Source of the DNA: Citreicella sp. C3M06
GTDB lineage: Bacteria > Pseudomonadota > Alphaproteobacteria > Rhodobacterales > Rhodobacteraceae
Assembly: GCF_018860705.1 (NCBI RefSeq)
Contig: NZ_JAHKQA010000004.1
Location: forward strand, 124,001 to 188,000
Reading direction: 5' to 3'
DNA: 64,000 nucleotides
Part shown: piece by piece, positions 47,054 to 56,081 of the stretch
How the letters are laid out: each line of letters opens with the position of its first letter
Position numbering within the stretch: position 1 is the stretch's first letter
Notes under the pieces: model-generated
Told to the model about the DNA's origin: nothing
What the model saw: the letters and a program-made list of their open reading frames with translations, nothing else
The model's database searches: none
Position numbers and translations under genes: made by a program

Positions 47054-48370
47054 ATGAACCAGTTTCAGTCGGTCGGTGAAGTGCTGGCAGCTCTGCGGCG
47101 CAGGGCTTTGCTGATTTTTGCCATCATCCTGCTGGGATCTGCCATTTCATTCTACATCGCGACCAAGCAAACCAAGATCTACGAGGCCACCGCTGTCGTC
47201 CAGATCGAGGAAAGTCAGGTTCCCGATACGCTGGCCGGGTCTGCCGCGCAATCGCAGGACGCCGCCCGCCGGGTGCAGCTGATCGAACAGCGCCTGATGT
47301 CGCGCGACAATCTGGTGCAGGTGATGAACGTGCACCAGCTGTTCGACGCCGATCCCGAAATGAGCCTGAACGAGCGGGTCTTCCTGATGCGCGAATCCAT
47401 CCGCATCGACGAAATTCGCACCAATCCCAATGCTTATGCCGCGCAGCAAGAGGCGCCCTCGGGGCTGATGATCACCGTCACGCTGGACGATCCGCAAAAG
47501 GCTGCGGAGCTTGCGAACGAGCTTATGACAACGGTGATCGACCAGTCGCGCGATCGCAGCGTCACCAGTGCCCGCGACACGTTGAGCTTCTTCGCGGACG
47601 AGGAAGCGCGGGTCGAAGCTGAAATTTCCGCCAAGGAAACCGAGATCGCAACCTTCAAGGAACAGAATGGCGATGCGCTGCCCGCCGGCATGAACGCGCT
47701 GCGCGACCAGTTGACGACCTTGCAGGACAACGCGCTGACGCTCGAACGCGAGATCGTAGCGCTTCAGGCGAATTCCTCGCGGCAGCGGCAGGAAGTGCTC
47801 GACCGTCAGGTTGGCCTGTTGCGCGACCAGAAGGCGCTGGTCGAGGGGCGCATCGGCGCGATCAACGCCGCGATCGCCCGCGCCCCCGAGGTGGAACGCG
47901 CCCTGTCTGGGATCGAGCGCGATCTCACCCGGCTTCAGGAACAGTACAGCGTGATCACCCGTCGCAAGGCCGAGGCCGAGATGGGGCAGATGCTCGAAGA
48001 TCGCCAGCAGATGGCGCGGTTTGAGGTGCTGGAAACGGCGCTGGTGCCCGAAGTCTCGGCCTCGGGCAGCCGCAAGAAGCTGCTGGCGATGGGGGTGGCG
48101 GCAAGCGCTCTGGGCGGGTTCGCGATAGCGTTCATCGCCGAGCTGATGAACCCCGCGATCCGCAGCGCGACGCAGATGGAACGGGCGCTGGGTATACAGC
48201 CAGTGGTGGCGATCCCCACGATCCGCACGCGGAGCGAACGCCGGGTGACCGGGCTGCGGATCTTTTCGCTGGTCGGGTTGCTGCTGGCGGCGATCTGGGC
48301 GGCGCTTGCCACGGTGAGCGATTGGTCGGCGCTGCTGGGGCGGCTGCTGCCGCGCGCCGCGCGGCCCTGA
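47054..48370 (+). CDS. polysaccharide chain-length/export protein (Wzz/Wzc N-terminal type)
   Basis: This 438-residue membrane protein has an N-terminal transmembrane helix (ALLIFAIILLGSAISFYIA), a long periplasmic region with heptad-like coiled coil (RVEAEISAKETEIATFKEQN and further), and a second helix pair near the C-terminus (LLAMGVAASALGGFAIAFI; IFSLVGLLLAAIWAALA). This is the polysaccharide co-polymerase/GumC topology without the cytoplasmic kinase. It would set chain length or connect to the outer-membrane exporter. The ATG at 47054 has GGGAG 8 bases upstream. The cognate kinase-like protein is a separate, convergent gene immediately downstream (48404-49507). Confidence 0.85.
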   Translation: MNQFQSVGEVLAALRRRALLIFAIILLGSAISFYIATKQTKIYEATAVVQIEESQVPDTLAGSAAQSQDAARRVQLIEQRLMSRDNLVQVMNVHQLFDADPEMSLNERVFLMRESIRIDEIRTNPNAYAAQQEAPSGLMITVTLDDPQKAAELANELMTTVIDQSRDRSVTSARDTLSFFADEEARVEAEISAKETEIATFKEQNGDALPAGMNALRDQLTTLQDNALTLEREIVALQANSSRQRQEVLDRQVGLLRDQKALVEGRIGAINAAIARAPEVERALSGIERDLTRLQEQYSVITRRKAEAEMGQMLEDRQQMARFEVLETALVPEVSASGSRKKLLAMGVAASALGGFAIAFIAELMNPAIRSATQMERALGIQPVVAIPTIRTRSERRVTGLRIFSLVGLLLAAIWAALATVSDWSALLGRLLPRAARP

Positions 48371-48382
48371 TCGCGCTATGAC

Positions 48383-48404
48383 AAAGGGCCCTTCGGGGCC
48401 CTTT
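48383..48404. terminator. bidirectional terminator hairpin
   Basis: A perfect 9-bp stem (AAAGGGCCC / GGGCCCTTT) caps a 4-base TTCG loop, between the convergent chain-length gene and the CpsD-like gene. The second arm ends on the first base of the CpsD-like gene's stop codon. The short A/T flanks make this a compact bidirectional terminator. Confidence 0.75.
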
Positions 48405-49507
48405 CAGTAGGTGTACTTGTCGAGCTTGGTGCCTTCGGCCCGATTCAGCACCGTGCCAAGCAGCGGGGTGTCTTTGCCTAGCCGCCGTTCGACCTCGCGG
48501 ATTTCCTTGTCGGTGGTCAGGCCTCCGCCGACCACCAGCAGCACCCCATCAAACAGCGGCCGGAACGCGATGACATCATCGAAGTACAGAGCTGGCGGCA
48601 GGTCGAACAGCACGACATCGGGCGCAAAGGCGTTGTCGATCCGGGCCAAGGCCTCGGCGGTCTGCGGCGATTGCAGCAGTTCCGAAGCGTAGGGTTCCGG
48701 GGTGCCGTTGAAGCCGAAGGCGATGTTATGCCCGGCGTCGAAGCTGTTTTCGCCCATGCGCAGGAAATGGTCTTCGGGGGCGATCTTGCCCCGCAACACA
48801 TCACCCATCGAGCCGGGGTCGCGCAGGCCTATGACCTTGTGCAGAGTCGGCCTGCGAAGATCGCAATCGATCAGCAGGGTGCGGCAGTTTTCCTGACGCG
48901 ACAGTGAGATGGCAAGGTTGGCGGCGGTGAAGGTCTTGCCGCAATCCTTGGTCGGCGAGGTGATGGCGACGCGCCGCCAACCATGATCCGCCAGCGCCTG
49001 AAGCAGCCGCGTGCGCAGCACGTCGAACGCGGCATGAGCGGGGTCGTCACGCCCGGCGGTGACGATGCGGTTGTTTTCGAGATGACGCGCATCGACCGCG
49101 ACGCTGGCAAGCTGCGCCCATCGGTCTTTGGGCCGGGCCGCTTCGACCCTGTGCGCTTGCTCGGCTTCCTGCGCCTCTTCGGCGGCATGGCGTTCCTTGG
49201 CCTCGCGCGCCTCTTCTGCCTCGCGCGCGGCCTCTGCCATGCGCGCCTCTTCAGCCATGCGCCCCGTATCGGCCTTGCGGGTGTCTTCGGCACGGCGCGC
49301 GTCTTCGGCCCTGACCGCCTCGAGCGCCAATTGCGCGTTTGCGGCCTGACGCTCCGCCTCTCCTGCCTGAAGGGCGGCGCGTTGGCGCTCTGCGTCCTGC
49401 GCGGCGGCAGCGGCCTCGTCGGATGTTGCCCGTGCGTCCGCCTGATCTGCGACGGCGGTCTGCGCAGAGAGCGGATTACGGCGGCGAAACTTGCGGCGTT
49501 CGGTCAT
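48404..49507 (-). CDS. CpsD/CapB-like polysaccharide tyrosine-kinase ATPase
   Basis: This 367-residue protein has a long N-terminal Ala/Glu-rich helical region (about 25-135, with repeated AEEA/REAEEA words). A P-loop ATPase domain follows, with Walker A-like ITSPTKDCGKTFTAAN, DCDLRR-type Walker A' and VVLFDLPP as Walker B. The fold is that of bacterial tyrosine kinases that pair with Wzc/CapA-type chain-length proteins. The C-terminus (KLDKYTY) has only two Tyr, not the usual tail of several. The P-loop keeps GKT but departs from the common GGxGKS form. GGAGGG lies 7-8 bases before the ATG, which fixes the start. It is convergent with the chain-length gene, so it is not in one operon with it. 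Confidence 0.75.
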   Translation of the reverse strand: MTERRKFRRRNPLSAQTAVADQADARATSDEAAAAAQDAERQRAALQAGEAERQAANAQLALEAVRAEDARRAEDTRKADTGRMAEEARMAEAAREAEEAREAKERHAAEEAQEAEQAHRVEAARPKDRWAQLASVAVDARHLENNRIVTAGRDDPAHAAFDVLRTRLLQALADHGWRRVAITSPTKDCGKTFTAANLAISLSRQENCRTLLIDCDLRRPTLHKVIGLRDPGSMGDVLRGKIAPEDHFLRMGENSFDAGHNIAFGFNGTPEPYASELLQSPQTAEALARIDNAFAPDVVLFDLPPALYFDDVIAFRPLFDGVLLVVGGGLTTDKEIREVERRLGKDTPLLGTVLNRAEGTKLDKYTY

Positions 49508-49725
49508 GCTCTTGCCCTCCAGGCGCAGCGCATCAGGGCCCTGTCGGCCCGCACCCACCGCGTCACATCGGAAAAATCACCCAGCGTCATGCCTGTCTGC
49601 CTGTTCGATACGGGCCGCATCCTGTGATGCGCCGAACCCTCTTGTTCCGTTTCATCATGGGAATCTGTCAGGAATGAGGAGGTTTCGAGAGGATTGTTCA
49701 CCGATCGCACTATAAACCCAGTGTC

Positions 49726-51816
49726 TCAGATCCCGATCAGGTTCGCCTGCGTGATGGCCTTTTCAACAAAGATCCTGCGGTCGGGTTCGGGCCGCCAGTC
49801 CAGCATCGCCTTTGGCTTGTCGATGGCAAAAGGTGAGAAATGCGCGCGGCTTTGCCAATCGGCCAGCGACGGGCGCTCGAGCCCGGTCTTGCGCAGCGCG
49901 TATTTCTTCAGCCCGTATTTCACCGCGTCAGACAGGTAAAACGCTGTCAGATTGCCGCTGTCGACCCGGATGCGCGCGCCAAGCGCCTCGTGAATGGCGT
50001 TGAAATAGCCGCGTGCGGTCAGCATCGGTTCGCCCACCAGATTGAAGCTTTCCCCGACAGCCGAGGGCCGCGACGCCATGCGCACCAGCCCGTCGGCCAC
50101 GTCGTCGATCAGCACGAAGGGCAGGATGTTGTCGCCCGGCCCCCAGATCCGCACCGCGCCCGCGCCATGCCAGCGCCCGATGCCCCAATGCTGCAACGGG
50201 CCTCCGGGGCCGACCACGATGCCGGGGCGGGCGATGGTCAGCGGCAGGCCGCGCTCTCGGTGCAGCTTCATCAGCTGGCGTTCGCATTCCGCCTTGGAAC
50301 GGGCGTACATGTTGCGATCGCTCATGTCGGCGGCAAAGCCGGTGTCTTCGGTGATGGTCCTGTCGCGTTTCGACATGTCGTAAGACGCAATCGTGCCGGT
50401 GTAGACAAGACGTTTCACCCCGGCCTTTTCGCAGGCCATGCCGATCCGGGTGGCGACGCCGACATCGTTGATCAGTGCCTCGCCCCATGTCTTGTCCATG
50501 GATTTTGCAAGGTTGAACACCACGTCGATGCCCTGCATCGCCTCGGTCAGCGCTTCGAGATCATACAGCGAGACCCCCTTGGTTTCGACCTGATCGGGCA
50601 GGTCGGGAAAGGGCCCGTGGCGCCCGCGCGAGAGCACCCGCACGTCATGGCCATCGGCCACCAGTCGCCGCGTCAGGGCGCGCCCGATGAACCCGGTGCC
50701 GCCGATCACCATGGCGGTGGGTTTGGGGGCGCGGGTCTGCACGGCAGGGGCCTTTATGGCCAGCACCTCGGGCGGCAGCAGCGCCAGCGCGTCGTCGATG
50801 ACCTGCATCACCGCCACCGCGCTGGCCCCGCTGAACCGGGCATCCTGCGGCAGGCTGCGATCCTGCCAGATCGCCGCGTCCATGCCCCGGAAGCTGAGCG
50901 CGTAAGGGCCGCCCTGATTGAGCGAGCTGCCCTGAACAAAGGCGTTGCGCGTGCCTTCGCGGAACCGTTGCCACGCGAGATTGAGTTGCTTGTGCAGCGG
51001 GTTGAGCACCAGATCCGAGCTGTTCTCGCGTTCGACCACCAGCACATCCGAAGCGTAATCCAGCCGGGCCCGCCCCGAGGAGCCGCGCAGCATCACCGCG
51101 CGGTCGTCCTGCGTTTCGACCATCGAGATGGTGAAGGTGATATCGACAGCGCCAGCCCGGGCCAGAATGCGGAAGCCCTGCGGGCGCAGATCTCCGCCGG
51201 GCAGGGCGACCGGCTTGGTGGCTTCGGCAAAGACCACCTCGGGCGTGCCGAACAGATCGACGGCAAAGGCGACAAGGTGCGGCCCCAGCTCCAGCAGCAG
51301 GTTTTTGGGCTCGCGCAGCAGCCACAGGTTGTAGGGGCCGGCTCGCAGCGGTGACAGCGGCAGGGCCCATGTGATCTCGGCGCTGGAAATGCGGCCCAGC
51401 GTGCCGTCCTGCACCAGTGCCTTTAGCCGTTCATAAGACGGCAGGCCAAGGAAATTATGCCCGGCGTGAAAGTGCTTGCCCGCGGCCTCGGCGGCGGCGA
51501 GGATCTCGCGCGTTTCGATGGCGCTTTGCGCGACAGGCTTTTCGACCAGCACCTCAAGCCCGGCGGCAAGGCATTGCAGCGCCAGAGGCCGGTGCAGATC
51601 GGGCGGGGTCAGGATGTGCACCGCATCGCAGCAGCGGCTTTCGATCAGCGCATCAAGCGAGGTAAAGGCCTGCGCGCCGCAGTCCTCGGCCAGCGCCTGC
51701 GCGGCGGATTCGGACAGGTCGCAGACGGCGGCGATGGTCACGCCCGGGGTGGTCTTGAGCGCGTCCGCGTGCCAGCTGGCGATGTAGCCGGCGCCGATCA
51801 GGCCGATACGTGTCAT
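49726..51816 (-). CDS. fused Gfo/Idh/MocA oxidoreductase and NAD-dependent epimerase/SDR
   Basis: The protein is 696 residues. The N-terminal half (about 1-345) is a Gfo/Idh/MocA dehydrogenase with RIGLIGAGYIASWHADAL and the family EKP motif (LEVLVEKPVA). The C-terminal half (about 365-696) is an extended SDR epimerase/dehydratase with MVIGGTGFIGRALTRRL and the catalytic YARSK pair. Such halves normally occur as two proteins. The same pairing occurs unfused at 54010-56081, so this looks like a fused paralogue of that pair. Together they would modify a nucleotide- or lipid-linked sugar (oxidation and C4/C6 changes). GAGGGAAGAC lies just before the ATG; the next gene (GT2) ends 8 bp upstream. 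Confidence 0.88.
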   Translation of the reverse strand: MTRIGLIGAGYIASWHADALKTTPGVTIAAVCDLSESAAQALAEDCGAQAFTSLDALIESRCCDAVHILTPPDLHRPLALQCLAAGLEVLVEKPVAQSAIETREILAAAEAAGKHFHAGHNFLGLPSYERLKALVQDGTLGRISSAEITWALPLSPLRAGPYNLWLLREPKNLLLELGPHLVAFAVDLFGTPEVVFAEATKPVALPGGDLRPQGFRILARAGAVDITFTISMVETQDDRAVMLRGSSGRARLDYASDVLVVERENSSDLVLNPLHKQLNLAWQRFREGTRNAFVQGSSLNQGGPYALSFRGMDAAIWQDRSLPQDARFSGASAVAVMQVIDDALALLPPEVLAIKAPAVQTRAPKPTAMVIGGTGFIGRALTRRLVADGHDVRVLSRGRHGPFPDLPDQVETKGVSLYDLEALTEAMQGIDVVFNLAKSMDKTWGEALINDVGVATRIGMACEKAGVKRLVYTGTIASYDMSKRDRTITEDTGFAADMSDRNMYARSKAECERQLMKLHRERGLPLTIARPGIVVGPGGPLQHWGIGRWHGAGAVRIWGPGDNILPFVLIDDVADGLVRMASRPSAVGESFNLVGEPMLTARGYFNAIHEALGARIRVDSGNLTAFYLSDAVKYGLKKYALRKTGLERPSLADWQSRAHFSPFAIDKPKAMLDWRPEPDRRIFVEKAITQANLIGI

Positions 51817-51824
51817 GTCTTCCC

Positions 51825-52781
51825 TCATTTATACTCAATAATTTTCATCTGATCGTGGCGCAGGCGGCGCAGGTGATAGGTCGCCATGCCGATCAGGTTT
51901 GGAATCTTGGACAGGGTGATCAGGGCGCTGTGCCGCCGGGACTCGCGTGCCGAAAGCCCCATGCGTTTCAGACCGCGCGCCGTGCGGATATAGTTCAGGG
52001 CGTAAAGCAGCAGCGCCATCCCCGCGAGCGGCCACCAGAAAAGCCCGGCGAGCAGCAGCAGGGGCAGACCCAGCCCATAGACAAGGATGCGGCGCTGCTC
52101 GGTGCGGAAATAGGGCGGGTGCATGTGGCCAACCTGCGCATAGCCGTGGCCGCCGCGCACCGCCCGTTTCCACCATGCGCCAAAGCGGTGCATGTCCATG
52201 TCGTGGCGGGTCATCTCGTTGGGGATGCGGTCCAGCCGCCAACCCGCCTTGCGCAGGCGCACGCAGAATTCGTCGTCTTCGGCGGCGATCACCTTCGGAT
52301 CGAAGCCGCCCACAGTGCGGAACACCTCGGCGCGCACCATCATGTCACCGCCGCAGGCCTGTATCTCGCCCGCGGGGCGCCGCCATTCGAAATCCGCCAG
52401 CTGGTTGTAGACCGACGCATCGCGGTGGATCTCGGACCGCCAGCCGGTGACCATGCCCAGATGGTCATGCGCCAGCAGATGCGCCCGGGCGGCATCGAGA
52501 AAGCCGTCGACCAATGTGCAATCGCCGTCGATGAACTGCACCAGCTGCGGATCGGCGAGTGCGTCAAAGCCTTCGTTGCGGGCGCGGGCGGCGGTGAAGG
52601 GGATCGACATGTCAAGCTCGACCACCTTTGCGCCCGCCTTGCGCGCCTCGGCCACGCTGGTGTCGGTCGATCCGGAATCGACGTAGACCACCTGCCGCGC
52701 CTGCCCCATCACAGAGCCAAGCGCCGCGACCAGCCGCGCCCCCTCGTTGCGCCCGATCAGCACCACGTCGACAGGGATCAT
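51825..52781 (-). CDS. glycosyltransferase family 2
   Basis: This 318-residue GT-A enzyme starts DVVLIGRNEGARLVAALGSV. It has the VYVDSGSTDTSVAEA donor loop, the FIDGDCTLVDGF DxD-type segment and the EDDEFCVRLRKAGWRLDRIP acceptor-site segment. The last ~90 residues carry two membrane-associating hydrophobic stretches (LGLPLLLLAGLFWWPLAG). It belongs to an operon running from 56081 down to 49726 with overlapping genes; its ATG overlaps the stop of the GT4 gene by four bases. The sugar added is unknown. Confidence 0.85.
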   Translation of the reverse strand: MIPVDVVLIGRNEGARLVAALGSVMGQARQVVYVDSGSTDTSVAEARKAGAKVVELDMSIPFTAARARNEGFDALADPQLVQFIDGDCTLVDGFLDAARAHLLAHDHLGMVTGWRSEIHRDASVYNQLADFEWRRPAGEIQACGGDMMVRAEVFRTVGGFDPKVIAAEDDEFCVRLRKAGWRLDRIPNEMTRHDMDMHRFGAWWKRAVRGGHGYAQVGHMHPPYFRTEQRRILVYGLGLPLLLLAGLFWWPLAGMALLLYALNYIRTARGLKRMGLSARESRRHSALITLSKIPNLIGMATYHLRRLRHDQMKIIEYK

Positions 52782-54013
52782 TCCAGCAGCTCCCGTTTGG
52801 GCGGCGTCTCGCCCGATGCATAGGCGGTGAACAGGGTCGAAAGCCGCTGCGCCTCGATGTGAATGTTGAACTCCGCCTCGACGGTGGCTTGCCCCACAGC
52901 GCCCATCACCCGGCGCTGATCGGCGCTGGACAGCAGCTGTTCGATCGCCTCGACCAGTGCAGCCACGTCGCCCGGCGGCACGAGGATGCCGCTTTCCCAA
53001 TGCGAGACCAGCTCGGGGATGCCGGCGATCTGGGTGGCAACCACCGGAACGCCCGCCGCCATCGCCTCCATCAGCACCACGGGCACGCCTTCGGCAAAGC
53101 TGGGCAGCACGAAGACATCGGTTTGCGACAGCGCCTCAGCCACCGTTTCCTGGCTTTGATAGCCAAGAAACACCACCGTGTCGCCCAGCGGCTTTGCGCG
53201 CTCTTGCAGCGCGGCGCGTTCCGGCCCGTCGCCGATCAGCGCAAGCCGCAGATCGGGGTGGCGCGGCGCCAGCTCGGCCACCGCATCCAGCAGGATCGGC
53301 ACGCCCTTGACCCCGGCAAGCCTGCCGGTGAACAGCAGAACCTGCCCCTTGTGCGGGGCGGTCTGGTAGCGTTCGGGGTCGATGCCGCAATGGATGATAT
53401 GCAGCTTGTCCCAGTGCTGCGCATCGGCAAAGCACATCAGCTGCGCGCGGCAATATTCCGAGATGCAGGCGACAAAACGCGCCCGCGCGGTTTTCTCGTC
53501 GATGCGCCAATGCTTCGGTTCGAAAAAGATGTCGGGCCCGTGGATGGTAAAGCTGTAGGGGATACCCGACAGTTCCGAGGCCAGCATCGCCACCGTGCAG
53601 GAAGCCTTGGCGATGTGGTTGTGCAGGTGATCGATCTTTTCGCGTTTCATCCGGTCGGCCAGCACCGCCGCCTCGAGGAAATAGGCCAGATTGTAGGCGC
53701 GGCCCCTGACGCCCTTGGGCGCGGTGCCCCACGCCAGCCGCAGCGCCCGCAGGTAGCGCACCGGGTTCAGGGCAAAGCGCAGATTCGCCCCGATCAGGCG
53801 CAGCGGGTTCCGGGCGGCGCGCAGGATCTTGAAGGTGCGCGCATGTTCCTCGCGCTGCTCGGGGCCGACGAGATGTTCGGCGCCGGTGGTGCGGATCGAG
53901 CAGGTCAGCACCTCGTGACCGATCTCGCGCAGGGCGGCGACCTCGCGCTGGATGAAGGTGTCGGAGGCACGAGGATATTCCCCCGTCAGATAGGCGAGTC
54001 TGGGAAGGCTCAT
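52778..54013 (-). CDS. glycosyltransferase family 4
   Basis: This 411-residue GT-B enzyme has an N-terminal acceptor domain opening LAYLTGEYPRASDTFIQREV (the ExoL/colanic-type start), a donor domain with VLLFTGRLAGVKGVPIL and the retaining-enzyme EX7E element in SFAEGVPVVLMEAMAAG. It overlaps its neighbours on both sides by four bases, so translation of the whole operon is coupled. It would extend the glycan's repeat unit. Opening and length resemble the GT4 at 30401-31621 and the two may be distant paralogues. Confidence 0.87.
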   Translation of the reverse strand: MSLPRLAYLTGEYPRASDTFIQREVAALREIGHEVLTCSIRTTGAEHLVGPEQREEHARTFKILRAARNPLRLIGANLRFALNPVRYLRALRLAWGTAPKGVRGRAYNLAYFLEAAVLADRMKREKIDHLHNHIAKASCTVAMLASELSGIPYSFTIHGPDIFFEPKHWRIDEKTARARFVACISEYCRAQLMCFADAQHWDKLHIIHCGIDPERYQTAPHKGQVLLFTGRLAGVKGVPILLDAVAELAPRHPDLRLALIGDGPERAALQERAKPLGDTVVFLGYQSQETVAEALSQTDVFVLPSFAEGVPVVLMEAMAAGVPVVATQIAGIPELVSHWESGILVPPGDVAALVEAIEQLLSSADQRRVMGAVGQATVEAEFNIHIEAQRLSTLFTAYASGETPPKRELLE

Positions 54014-54969
54014 GGCGCGGCTTTCATGCTGGTGTCGAGCATGGTTTCTAACGGGGCCGTGTCGCCGCCGCCAAGGGTTTCACGCAAGGCGGTATTGGGC
54101 CAGCGCAGCGGCATGATCCGGGCGCGCAGGATCGGAACGCGCAGCAGGCCGGGCAGGTTCGGCGCCAGCGGCGTCAGCGCGCGGGCCAGCGCCAGCCATG
54201 CGCCCCATGGCAGGGGGAGCACCACGCGCGGCCAGCCAGCAACGCTTTGATGCGCGCGGGCAAAGCGCCAGCGCGTCGGGCGGTCATCATCGATGACATT
54301 CAGCGCGCGGATGCCCTGCGGATCGCTTTGCGCCGCCGACACCAGCGCGCCCGCAACGCTGGTGACATGCGCCAGCGGCAGCTCTCCGTCCGAGGTCAGC
54401 GCAAGGTGCAGCGGCCCGGCGCTGATGCCGTTGAGCGCGTGCCATGTGCGGCCCGGCCCCCAGACCGCGCCGGGCCGCATCAGCCAGAGTGGGCCCTTGC
54501 GGGCACGGCACAGCGCTTCTTGCGCCAGCTTCGATCCGGCATAGGCGTCGGGGGCGGTATCCTCGGGGAACAGCGGTGTGGTTTCGCTGACCGTATCGCC
54601 CGGCGACAGGCGGCCCGTGTCATAAACGGCGATCGAGCTGACCAGCACCAGACGCAATCCGCCGGGCAGCGCATGCAGCAGATGGCTGGTGGCCTTCAGC
54701 GTGTCCAGCGCCACCGCCTCGGCGTTGTCGCCCAGATGCGCCGCCGCGTGGATCACCGCCGAGCAGCCGCGCAGCGCGCCGGACAGGGCGGGGACGCAGG
54801 CCGGGTCTGACAGGTCTGCCTGCACCACCTCGACGCCCTCACCGAAATCCGGACCGCTGCGCCGCACCACGGCCACCACCTCGAGCCCGCGCGCCCGCGC
54901 CTCGGCCACCGTGGCGCGGCCGATGAAGCCGCCCGCGCCAGTGATCAGGATGCGGGTTATTTCGCCCAC
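54010..54969 (-). CDS. NAD-dependent epimerase/dehydratase (SDR)
   Basis: This 319-residue extended SDR has the N-terminal glycine motif ILITGAGGFIGRATVAEA, the catalytic Tyr/Lys in AYAGSKLAQEA, and LVLVSSIAVYD around the Ser. It begins at a GTG (54969) that overlaps the end of the adjacent Gfo/Idh/MocA gene by 13 bases, so the two are expressed as a coupled pair. Their fused counterpart lies at 49726-51816. A nucleotide-sugar epimerase, reductase or dehydratase is the family role; the substrate is unknown. Confidence 0.85.
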   Translation of the reverse strand: MGEITRILITGAGGFIGRATVAEARARGLEVVAVVRRSGPDFGEGVEVVQADLSDPACVPALSGALRGCSAVIHAAAHLGDNAEAVALDTLKATSHLLHALPGGLRLVLVSSIAVYDTGRLSPGDTVSETTPLFPEDTAPDAYAGSKLAQEALCRARKGPLWLMRPGAVWGPGRTWHALNGISAGPLHLALTSDGELPLAHVTSVAGALVSAAQSDPQGIRALNVIDDDRPTRWRFARAHQSVAGWPRVVLPLPWGAWLALARALTPLAPNLPGLLRVPILRARIMPLRWPNTALRETLGGGDTAPLETMLDTSMKAAP

Positions 54970-56081
54970 GGCATCGGTTCCAGCGGCGCGCAGCGGGTGG
55001 TCATGACCTGCGCGCCCGACGTCTCTCCGGCGTTCTGGATCGCCAGCGACACCTCTGTCAGGTGCAGCGCGAAATCGTCGGTCAGCCGGCAAGGGCGGTT
55101 CTGGTCGAGCGCGTCCAGCATCTCGGCCGGGCCAAGCATGAAATTCATCGCCGCCGCGCCCCAGCGTTTGACCTTGGGGTGGGTCGGCCCATCCAGCCGA
55201 TAGCGGCGGGGGAAGGGGTGTTCGATCAACCGCCGCCGGATGGTCAGGCGGCGGGCGTAGCGCACCTTGGCAGCGTTGTCCCATGCCGCCTTGCAGCTGA
55301 GCACGCCGTCATCGCCGACGATGCGGATGGAATGATCGTGCGGCGCGACGATGGAACAGGTCAGCCGCGTCACCGGGCCGTTTTCAAAGAACAGCGTGGC
55401 GACGGACAGGTCGGGGGCCATCGGGCCCTTGCCCATCTTGTCCGGCACGGTTTCGGCGCTGGCGGCAACCACGGTGCGGACTGATCCGAACCAGCCGATC
55501 AGCCAGCCAAGGTAATAGCCGGCGTGTTCCAGCGTGCAGCCGACGCGGAATTCATCTTCGGCGGGCCAGAGGGCGCCGCTTTCGGTCTGCCACTTGTCAT
55601 AGGCGGCACGGGGGATGAAGCCATCGTCAAGCTCGGCATAGATGGCGCGCGGCGTGCCGGCGATGCCGCGGCGCAGCGCGTGGCCCATGGTCTGCGCCGC
55701 CTCGCCCAGCACCGAGCAGGGGGCAGACACCAGCATCAGCCCGCGCGCCCGCGCAAGCGCGTGCAGTTCCACCGCATCGGCCAGATCCATCGCCAGCGGC
55801 TTTTCGGAATAGACATGGTGCCCAGCCTCGAGACAGGCGCGGTTCAGGGCAAAATGCGCCTGCGGGTTGGTGAGGTTGAGGATCAGCCCGCCGTCTGGCG
55901 CGAGGTCGAGGAATTCGGCCAGCGATCCGGCGGCGCGCAGACCCCAATGGGCGCAGAATCGTTCCAGCCGCGGCGCGTCGTGATCATAGACCACCGCGAC
56001 CTCGATGCCCGGCATTGCCCGCAGCGAGCGCATGTAAAGATCCGCGACGAAGCCGCATCCAAGCAGAGAGATCCGCCGCAT
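54957..56081 (-). CDS. Gfo/Idh/MocA family oxidoreductase
   Basis: This 374-residue protein starts with RISLLGCGFVADLYMRSL (NAD(P)-binding) and has the family EKP (HHVYSEKPLAMDLADA) and a C-terminal substrate domain with LEHAGYYLGWLIGWFG. It is the first gene of the operon and lies beside a divergent WecG-type gene. GGGGAA lies 6 bases before the ATG at 56081; the upstream ATG (56093) has no such site. It should oxidise or reduce a sugar, probably with the SDR partner that follows. No fixed substrate residue beyond the family motif is visible. Confidence 0.86.
   Translation of the reverse strand: MRRISLLGCGFVADLYMRSLRAMPGIEVAVVYDHDAPRLERFCAHWGLRAAGSLAEFLDLAPDGGLILNLTNPQAHFALNRACLEAGHHVYSEKPLAMDLADAVELHALARARGLMLVSAPCSVLGEAAQTMGHALRRGIAGTPRAIYAELDDGFIPRAAYDKWQTESGALWPAEDEFRVGCTLEHAGYYLGWLIGWFGSVRTVVAASAETVPDKMGKGPMAPDLSVATLFFENGPVTRLTCSIVAPHDHSIRIVGDDGVLSCKAAWDNAAKVRYARRLTIRRRLIEHPFPRRYRLDGPTHPKVKRWGAAAMNFMLGPAEMLDALDQNRPCRLTDDFALHLTEVSLAIQNAGETSGAQVMTTRCAPLEPMPWAK

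Noticed and set aside
48404-49507. The Ala/Glu-rich region as a true DNA tandem repeat
   Set aside because: The words (AEEA, REAEEA) are similar in protein but not uniform in DNA; it is a charged helix, not a repeat array.
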